From contig CALKTZ010000110.1 in NCBI GenBank assembly GCA_937997355.1, forward strand, positions 1-11,483: a stretch of DNA of 11,483 nt, in the 5' to 3' direction. The notes beneath the pieces were generated by a model. It worked only from the letters and a program-made list of their open reading frames with translations, had not been told where the DNA came from and ran no database searches. Shown in pieces: positions 7,495 to 11,483 of the stretch. Source of the stretch: an uncultured Planctomycetales bacterium (GTDB lineage: Bacteria > Planctomycetota > Planctomycetia > Isosphaerales > Isosphaeraceae). A program made the translations under genes and the position numbers. Position 1 is the first letter of the stretch. The number at the start of each line of letters is the position of its first letter.

Positions 7495-8724
7495 ATGGCA
7501 AAACGACCAAGCGTGAAGGAAATCTTGGAAGCCGCACGCCGAGGCGGCCCCGCCAAGCCCGCTTCGGAAGCTGCCGCCGAGGCCGAGGCCGCGGAGCCGA
7601 CCGCTCCGGTCGAGGGTGTCGAGGCCCAGCCCACGGCCGCCGTCCCGCATCCGGCGGCGGACGTGCCGACGCCGTCCACGCTGGGGCGTCCGTTGACACT
7701 CAAGGAAAAATTGGCGGCGGCAAGGGCCGGCGGCGCGGCAGGTGCCGCACCCGCCCCCGCGGCACCCAAGAGCACGTCGGAAGGCAGCACCGCTCCTCCC
7801 GCCGCGTCGGGAGGGGCGAAGTCCGTCCCGCCGCCGAGTCCCCCGCTCGGCCGGCCGCTCACCCTCCAGGAAAAGCTCGCCGCCGCGAGAGCCAACAAGA
7901 CGAAAGAAAGTGCCGCGGCCGTGGCCCATGCGGAAGGGGCCAAACCGGCGGCGGCCAAGCCGGCCGCCGTGGCCAAGCCCGCGGCTCCCGAGCGTCCGCT
8001 CCCCCCCCTGGAAGAGATCACCGACCCTCGGGATCTGGCGGAAGCCCTCAGGCGTAAAGGGGCCGAGAAGAGCAAGGAAGTTGCGGCCAAGGCGGCCCCC
8101 GCCAAGAAGCCGGCCGGAAAGCCGGCGGCGCCGAAGCCGGATTCCGTCCTCCCCAGGCCGACACGCGATCAAGCCGGTGCCCGTCCTTATGCTTCCTTCA
8201 GCGCGGAGATCAACCGTCGCGGCTTCATGATCAGCTCGCTCTTCGTCTCCTGGATCGCCGCCGCCTGGATCTCCTTCGTCGCGACTGTGACCGCCTGGAG
8301 CTTGATGAGCTTACGGTTCCTCTTCCCCAACGTCCTCGCCGAACCGCCGACGACCATCAAGATCGGCCTCCCCACAAAGTATGAACCCGAGGAGGTCAAC
8401 GAATCCTACAAGGCCGAGTGGGGATTCTGGGTCGTGCGGACCAACCGTTACGACGGGCAGGAAATCCTGTACGCGCTTCAATCGATCTGCACTCACCTGG
8501 GTTGTCCGCCGAACTGGTTGGCCAACGAGCAGAAATTCAAGTGCCCGTGCCATGGGAGCGGCTTCTACATCACTGGGGTCAACTTCGAAGGTCCCGCTCC
8601 GCGCCCCCTGGAACGTTTCAAGGTCTCCCTGGCGGATGATGGCCAGATCGTCGTCGACAAGAGCCAGAAGTTCCAGGAAGAGCTTCAGCAGTGGACCGAT
8701 CCCGATAGCTTTATTCCCGTTTGA
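7495..8724 (+). CDS. qcrA: Rieske iron-sulfur subunit of a cytochrome bc complex with a long N-terminal extension
   Basis: Membrane-anchored Rieske protein of 409 residues, about twice the usual length; it carries electrons from quinol to a cytochrome c. The 2Fe-2S domain has CTHLGC (332-337) and CPCHGSGF (350-357). By family rule the ligands are Cys332, His334, Cys350 and His353, with a Cys337-Cys352 disulfide. The single anchor helix is residues about 243-270 and is preceded by NRRGFM (240-245), a twin-arginine motif as in other Rieske proteins exported by Tat. Before it lie 240 residues rich in Ala, Pro and Lys, with two copies of LGRPLT-L-[KQ]-EKLAAARA (63-78, 118-133), a looser SVKEILEAAR (6-15), a possible fourth (167-188) and AKPAA repeats (149-164). 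ATG 7495 is the only sensible start; upstream signal is weak (GGAA). It leads the bc operon. Confidence 0.95.
   Translation: MAKRPSVKEILEAARRGGPAKPASEAAAEAEAAEPTAPVEGVEAQPTAAVPHPAADVPTPSTLGRPLTLKEKLAAARAGGAAGAAPAPAAPKSTSEGSTAPPAASGGAKSVPPPSPPLGRPLTLQEKLAAARANKTKESAAAVAHAEGAKPAAAKPAAVAKPAAPERPLPPLEEITDPRDLAEALRRKGAEKSKEVAAKAAPAKKPAGKPAAPKPDSVLPRPTRDQAGARPYASFSAEINRRGFMISSLFVSWIAAAWISFVATVTAWSLMSLRFLFPNVLAEPPTTIKIGLPTKYEPEEVNESYKAEWGFWVVRTNRYDGQEILYALQSICTHLGCPPNWLANEQKFKCPCHGSGFYITGVNFEGPAPRPLERFKVSLADDGQIVVDKSQKFQEELQQWTDPDSFIPV
7681..7728 (+). repeat. coding repeat copy 1 (LGRPLTLKEKLAAARA)
   Basis: This encodes residues 63-78 of the Rieske extension. It is one conservative substitution (K/Q) from copy 2, 55 residues later. 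The DNA of the two copies differs at many third positions (for example ttggcggcggcaagg against ctcgccgccgcgaga), so the peptide rather than the DNA appears conserved. Confidence 0.8.
7846..7893 (+). repeat. coding repeat copy 2 (LGRPLTLQEKLAAARA)
   Basis: This encodes residues 118-133 of the Rieske extension and pairs with the copy at 7681. The segment is predicted to be a short amphipathic helix set in Ala/Pro-rich linker. Synonymous differences from copy 1 argue for an old duplication kept for its peptide. Confidence 0.8.
7939..7989 (+). repeat. AKPAA-type low-complexity coding repeat
   Basis: Three successive units of the form A-K-P-A-A occupy residues 149-164 of the Rieske extension, and a related K-P-A-rich stretch follows at residues 202-215. 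It resembles the flexible Lys/Ala/Pro tails of H1-like and lipoyl-domain linkers. It is most likely a disordered cytoplasmic linker. Confidence 0.7.
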
Positions 8725-8906
8725 TCGCGATGCTCGTCCCATGGTCGCGTTTCATCGTCCTGGAGCTTCACCCCCGGTGCGGCCGGCCGATGGTGCGACC
8801 CGAGCATGGGCCGACACCTCAATACATCAGAAATCAATTGTCCCGATATCCCGATTTCGTCGCTCGACTGAACCGATACGTGGCTTCGATCCGAACCGCC
8901 GCTTGA
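8721..8906 (+). CDS. possible 61-residue ORF between the Rieske and cytochrome b genes
   Basis: A TTG at 8721 overlaps the Rieske stop as TTGA, a layout used for translational coupling, and an ATG is in frame at 8730. The frame stops at 8904-8906, directly before the GTG/ATG region of the cytochrome b gene. The C-terminal half (LSRYPDFVARLNRYVAS) looks helical, but I do not recognise the product. The third-position GC seems lower than in the neighbouring genes, and the same DNA can fold into a long stem-loop. It may be a real small subunit or simply spacer. Confidence 0.22.
   Translation: MIAMLVPWSRFIVLELHPRCGRPMVRPEHGPTPQYIRNQLSRYPDFVARLNRYVASIRTAA
8730..8807 (+). other. long stem-loop directly after the Rieske stop codon
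   Basis: ATGCTCG (8730-8736) pairs with CGAGCAT (8801-8807), and GGTCGC (8743-8748) pairs with GCGACC (8795-8800). This gives 13 pairs that are contiguous on the right arm, with a six-base bulge (TCCCAT) on the left. The 46-nt loop contains the self-complementary CGGCCGGCCG. It lies between two operon genes, where processing or stability elements often occur. Function is inferred. Confidence 0.4.
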
Positions 8907-8921
8907 GTGTGCGAGACCCCC

Positions 8922-9695
8922 ATGCCGATCCTGGATAAAATCGCCGAGACTCAACTCTGGAAGAGCGTGTTCCGCCATCCGATGCCGACCGATCGTCGCA
9001 ATCGAGTGGTGGTCATGCTGACCAATTTCTTCCTCCACCTGCACCCGGTCAGCGTCCGCAAGCAGGGGATCGCCCTCAGCTACACCTGGTGCATGGGAGG
9101 GACGACCTTCTTCCTGTTCATCGTCGAGGTGGTGACGGGCGTCCTGCTGATGTTCTATTATCGGCCGACGCTCGAGCACGCTTACAACGACATCCTCGCC
9201 CTGCGAGACGTGACGACCCTGGGGCTCCTCCGGGAGTTGCACCGCTGGGGGGCCCACGCCATGGTGATCGCGGTCTGGCTGCACATGTACCGCGTGTTCC
9301 TGACCGGGAGCTACAAACCCCCTCGGGAATTCAACTGGGTGGTGGGGGTGTTGCTCCTGGTCTTGACGTTACTTCTCTCATTCACCGGCTATCTCCTCCC
9401 CTGGGACCAACTGGCGATCTGGGCCATCACGGTCGGGTCGAACATGGCCCGCGCCACGCCGGGCTTGGGGGTCGAAGGCCCTGGAGCTTCCCTGCTCAAT
9501 CTCAACGGGGTGAAGTTGATCACGCCGGGCTCCGACGCCAAGTTCGCCCTGATCAGCGGCCGGACGATCGGCGAGATGACGTTGAATCGATTTTACGTGC
9601 TCCACTGCGTGGCAATCCCCCTGGCCGTTTCGCTCCTGATCATGATCCACTTCTGGCGAGTGCGCAAGGACGGCGGGATCAGCGGCCCGATGTGA
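8922..9695 (+). CDS. qcrB: Cytochrome b6-type subunit (N-terminal half of split cytochrome b)
   Basis: Four-helix cytochrome b subunit of a bc/b6f-type complex in the cytoplasmic membrane, 257 residues; it binds the two b haems and passes electrons between the two quinone sites. Ligands visible are His107 and His121 in the second helix (LHRWGAH...WLHMYR) and His228 and His243 in the fourth (VLHC...MIHFWR). Spacings of 14 and 15 residues match b6f and related split forms; mitochondrial-type cytochrome b has 14 and 14. Cys57 in SYTWCMGGTTF aligns with the cysteine of b6 that covalently holds haem c-i (c-n). FYYRPT and SFTGYLLPWDQ are also family landmarks. The loop between helices 3 and 4 (about 176-215) is some 16 residues longer than in plant b6. 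ATG 8922 is chosen over an in-frame GTG at 8907; neither has a strong ribosome-binding site. It is followed 47 nt later by the subunit IV-like gene. Confidence 0.95.
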   Translation: MPILDKIAETQLWKSVFRHPMPTDRRNRVVVMLTNFFLHLHPVSVRKQGIALSYTWCMGGTTFFLFIVEVVTGVLLMFYYRPTLEHAYNDILALRDVTTLGLLRELHRWGAHAMVIAVWLHMYRVFLTGSYKPPREFNWVVGVLLLVLTLLLSFTGYLLPWDQLAIWAITVGSNMARATPGLGVEGPGASLLNLNGVKLITPGSDAKFALISGRTIGEMTLNRFYVLHCVAIPLAVSLLIMIHFWRVRKDGGISGPM

Positions 9696-9742
9696 TCCGA
9701 TCCTCGATCCGGAAACCCCGAATTTCGAGCTTTGAACGACCC

Positions 9743-11335
9743 ATGCATTACGACAACCCGACCCCCGCGGTCATGGCCGGATTGGCCTGGTACTACTTAC
9801 TCGCGGCGATGCTCAACGCGGCCGCGGCCGCCTATGTGTCGTACATGGAAATGGTGTCCGAGGGGGAGTCGCGCGTCGGCCTGGCCCCCCGGACTCGCAA
9901 GTTGCCCGAGTGGTTAGTCGTGGCGTTCGTGGGGCTCTACGGCCTCGCCATGCTGGTCCTGCTCGGCCGGCATTACCTCGAAGGGGCGGTGAGCGCCGCC
10001 TACTTGCTCTGCGCGATCGCGAACACCCTCCTGGCGATCGCGGCCGGGGCCGACGCCGCCCACTTCGCGGAAGAGCGGGCGCATGTCACCGGCACCGAGG
10101 GGCCGCTGGAATCCCGACTGACGCTCGACGACCACATCCCGGCCGTCGGGCTCGGCCGGCCGATCACGCGGGCGCTCTGGACCCTCATCTGGGCCGTCTC
10201 CGCGGTCATCTTCCAGGTGATCGGCCTCTCCTACCTGATGGGAGGGCCGATCGTGATGCCGCAAATCTTCCGAGACGCGATCGACTCCGTGTCGGGTCCG
10301 ACCACATTCTTCGTCGGCGCGACGATCGGCTTCGTCGCCCTCATCGCGTACCGCCGGCTGGTCGCGAACGGCCTCTTCGCGTGGATCATGGTCAACCTCT
10401 CGCTGCTCTTCTTCGGCCTGAGCATGACCGACTACGACTTCCGAGACATCGTCACCAAGCCGGACAACGTTCCCATCGTCGGCCTGATGGTCCTCGTGGG
10501 GTACTTCACCTGGCTCAGCCTCCGCCGGGCCGTGATCAACGATTCCCGAGCGGCGAAGGGGCTCCCGGTCCTGGAACAACTCGAACCGGAGAAGACCCTC
10601 ACCTGGCCCGACCTGGTCTACACCGAGCTGATCTGCATGGTCGTCCTGACCCTCGTCCTCACCTGCTGGGGGGTCGCCCTCCAGGCTCCCCTGGAACAGC
10701 CGGCCAGCTCGACCACCGCCCCGAATCCCTCGAAGGCCCCCTGGTACTTCCTCGGCCTCCAGGAGATGCTCGTCTACTTCGACCCCTGGATGGCCGGCGT
10801 CGTCCTCCCCAGCCTGATCATCGTGGGGCTCATGGCGATCCCCTACATCGACACCAATAAGAAGGGGAACGGCTATTACACTTACGAGGAACGCAAGTTC
10901 GCCTACATCACCTTCCAGTATGGTTTCCTCGTCCTCTGGGTCATCCTGATTCTGCTCGGGACCTTCCTCCGGGGGCCGAACTGGAACTTCTTCGGACCTT
11001 ACGAATACTGGGACTTGCACAAGCTGATCCCGCTCAACAACGTCAATCTGTCGGACATCGTCTGGATCCAGATGCTGGGGACCGCCAAGCCGCCGAACAT
11101 CCTCCTCCGGGAGGCGCCGGGGATTTTCCTGTGCGTGGCCTACTTCGTCGTGGTCATCCCCGTCATGGAACGGCTCTTCTTCAAGAAGTACGTGCAGGAG
11201 GCGGGTTATCTCCGCTATCTCACGCTGGCCACGCTCCTGCTCTTCATGGCCAGCCTGCCGATCAAGATGGTCTTGCGCTGGACCATCAACCTGAAATATC
11301 TGGTGGCCATCCCCGAGTATTTTTTCAACATCTGA
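9743..11335 (+). CDS. Subunit IV-like cytochrome b C-terminal half fused to an unrecognised seven-helix N-terminal region
   Basis: A 530-residue membrane protein. From about residue 286 it resembles the C-terminal half of cytochrome b (subunit IV): a helix at 290-313, a quinol-oxidation (Qo) segment SKAPWYFLGLQEML (330-343), then helices at about 350-369, 391-410, 458-479 and 490-511, with RGPNWNFFGPYEYW (410-423) between them. The usual PEWY is APWY here (332-335), so the glutamate thought to carry a Qo proton is Pro333. Residues 1-285 contain about seven further hydrophobic helices (roughly 9-33, 56-75, 83-103, 142-166, 187-206, 211-228, 243-260). I do not recognise this part, and no bis-histidine or CxxCH haem site is obvious in it. 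Plain subunit IV has about 160 residues. ATG 9743 is the first start after the b6-like stop; its ribosome-binding site is weak. The frame is also open upstream over the cytochrome b gene, but only as an arginine-rich shadow. Confidence 0.88.
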   Translation: MHYDNPTPAVMAGLAWYYLLAAMLNAAAAAYVSYMEMVSEGESRVGLAPRTRKLPEWLVVAFVGLYGLAMLVLLGRHYLEGAVSAAYLLCAIANTLLAIAAGADAAHFAEERAHVTGTEGPLESRLTLDDHIPAVGLGRPITRALWTLIWAVSAVIFQVIGLSYLMGGPIVMPQIFRDAIDSVSGPTTFFVGATIGFVALIAYRRLVANGLFAWIMVNLSLLFFGLSMTDYDFRDIVTKPDNVPIVGLMVLVGYFTWLSLRRAVINDSRAAKGLPVLEQLEPEKTLTWPDLVYTELICMVVLTLVLTCWGVALQAPLEQPASSTTAPNPSKAPWYFLGLQEMLVYFDPWMAGVVLPSLIIVGLMAIPYIDTNKKGNGYYTYEERKFAYITFQYGFLVLWVILILLGTFLRGPNWNFFGPYEYWDLHKLIPLNNVNLSDIVWIQMLGTAKPPNILLREAPGIFLCVAYFVVVIPVMERLFFKKYVQEAGYLRYLTLATLLLFMASLPIKMVLRWTINLKYLVAIPEYFFNI

Positions 11336-11370
11336 TTCGATTTGATCCATCGATGGCATTCGATTTCGGT

Positions 11371-11385
11371 GTGCCGATACGGCAC
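11371..11385 (+). other. small hairpin between the subunit IV-like gene and the next start
   Basis: GTGCCG (11371-11376), loop ATA, CGGCAC (11380-11385) forms a perfect 6-bp stem in the 118-nt gap after the subunit IV-like gene. No U-tract follows, and a ribosome-binding site appears further on, so it is unlikely to end the operon. Confidence 0.28.
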
Positions 11386-11453
11386 CGCTCCGATTGCCTT
11401 TCATCGGGCCGATACGAGACCGCGAACGATTTCCGAGGACAGGACGAACGACC

Positions 11454-11483
11454 ATGCCCGCTACCGAGGAAACTTACAGAAGT
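11454..11483 (+). CDS. start of a further bc-operon gene (truncated by window end)
   Basis: ATG 11454 opens a frame of ten codons (MPATEETYRS) to the window edge. GAGGACAGGA lies about 9-10 nt upstream and is a good ribosome-binding site, better than those of the two preceding genes. The position, 118 nt after the subunit IV-like gene on the same strand, is where bc operons often encode a c-type cytochrome or another electron carrier, but ten residues do not identify it. Confidence 0.5.
   Translation, partial: MPATEETYRS

Noticed and set aside
7939..7989. Tandem GCC-AAG-CCG repeats considered as a CRISPR or minisatellite
   Set aside because: There are only three imperfect short units in frame inside a gene and no spacers, so this is a low-complexity protein linker.
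7482..8057. Plus-strand and minus-strand open frames over the Rieske extension
   Set aside because: They are Arg/Gly- or Ala/Gly-rich shadows of an Ala/Pro-coding region. The Rieske frame is fixed by its iron-sulfur motifs and continuous to ATG 7495.
9089..9742. Upstream in-frame extension of the subunit IV-like gene across the cytochrome b gene
   Set aside because: The extension reads as an arginine/proline/glycine-rich shadow of the b6-like protein, which has all its haem ligands in the other frame. ATG 9743 begins normal hydrophobic sequence.
9914..11455. Long open frame (over 500 codons) on the minus strand opposite the subunit IV-like gene
   Set aside because: The product is dominated by Asp, Glu, Arg and Gly with no domain. 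It is the expected shadow of a GC-rich gene whose plus strand encodes a clear membrane protein.

Overview
The window is GC-rich coding DNA, almost all of it on the + strand, with wide use of GTG and TTG starts. Three things suggest a member of the Planctomycetota, perhaps Isosphaeraceae-like: a secreted BNR-repeat protein beside permeases, an enzyme I without PTS permeases, and an unusual split cytochrome bc operon with Ala/Pro/Lys-rich extensions. This placement is inference from gene content and style, because there is no rRNA or other marker.

Layout. (1) Positions 1-420 hold the C-terminal part of a D-2-hydroxyacid dehydrogenase, followed by a terminator-like hairpin. (2) Positions 562-4874 form a likely three-gene operon: a secreted BNR/Asp-box sialidase-fold protein, an MFS transporter, and a xanthine/uracil-type (NCS2-like) permease. 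(3) After a gap of about 290 bp with a candidate promoter comes ptsI (5169-6938), which encodes PTS enzyme I. (4) A gap of about 555 bp without a convincing gene holds two small hairpin regions. (5) From 7495 to the right edge lies a cytochrome bc / b6f-like operon: a Rieske protein with a 240-residue repeat-containing N-terminal extension, a short b6-type cytochrome b with all four haem ligands and the haem c-i cysteine, a 530-residue protein that joins an unrecognised seven-helix region to a subunit IV-like half, and the first ten codons of another gene.

How the genes work together. The Rieske, b6-like and subunit IV-like proteins should form one quinol:cytochrome c oxidoreductase. Electrons from quinol split between the Rieske 2Fe-2S centre and the two b haems, and an acceptor such as a cytochrome c is probably encoded just beyond the window. 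The sialidase/MFS/permease block looks like a substrate-processing and uptake cassette, but the substrate cannot be read from the sequence. Enzyme I passes phosphate from PEP to an HPr that is not encoded here.

The most interesting part is the bc operon, which combines a Rieske protein whose twin-arginine anchor lies 240 residues from the N-terminus, b6f-like haem features, an APWY sequence in place of the usual PEWY at the quinol-oxidation site, and a large membrane extension on the subunit IV half. I saw no CRISPR array, tRNA, rRNA, insertion sequence or phage gene.
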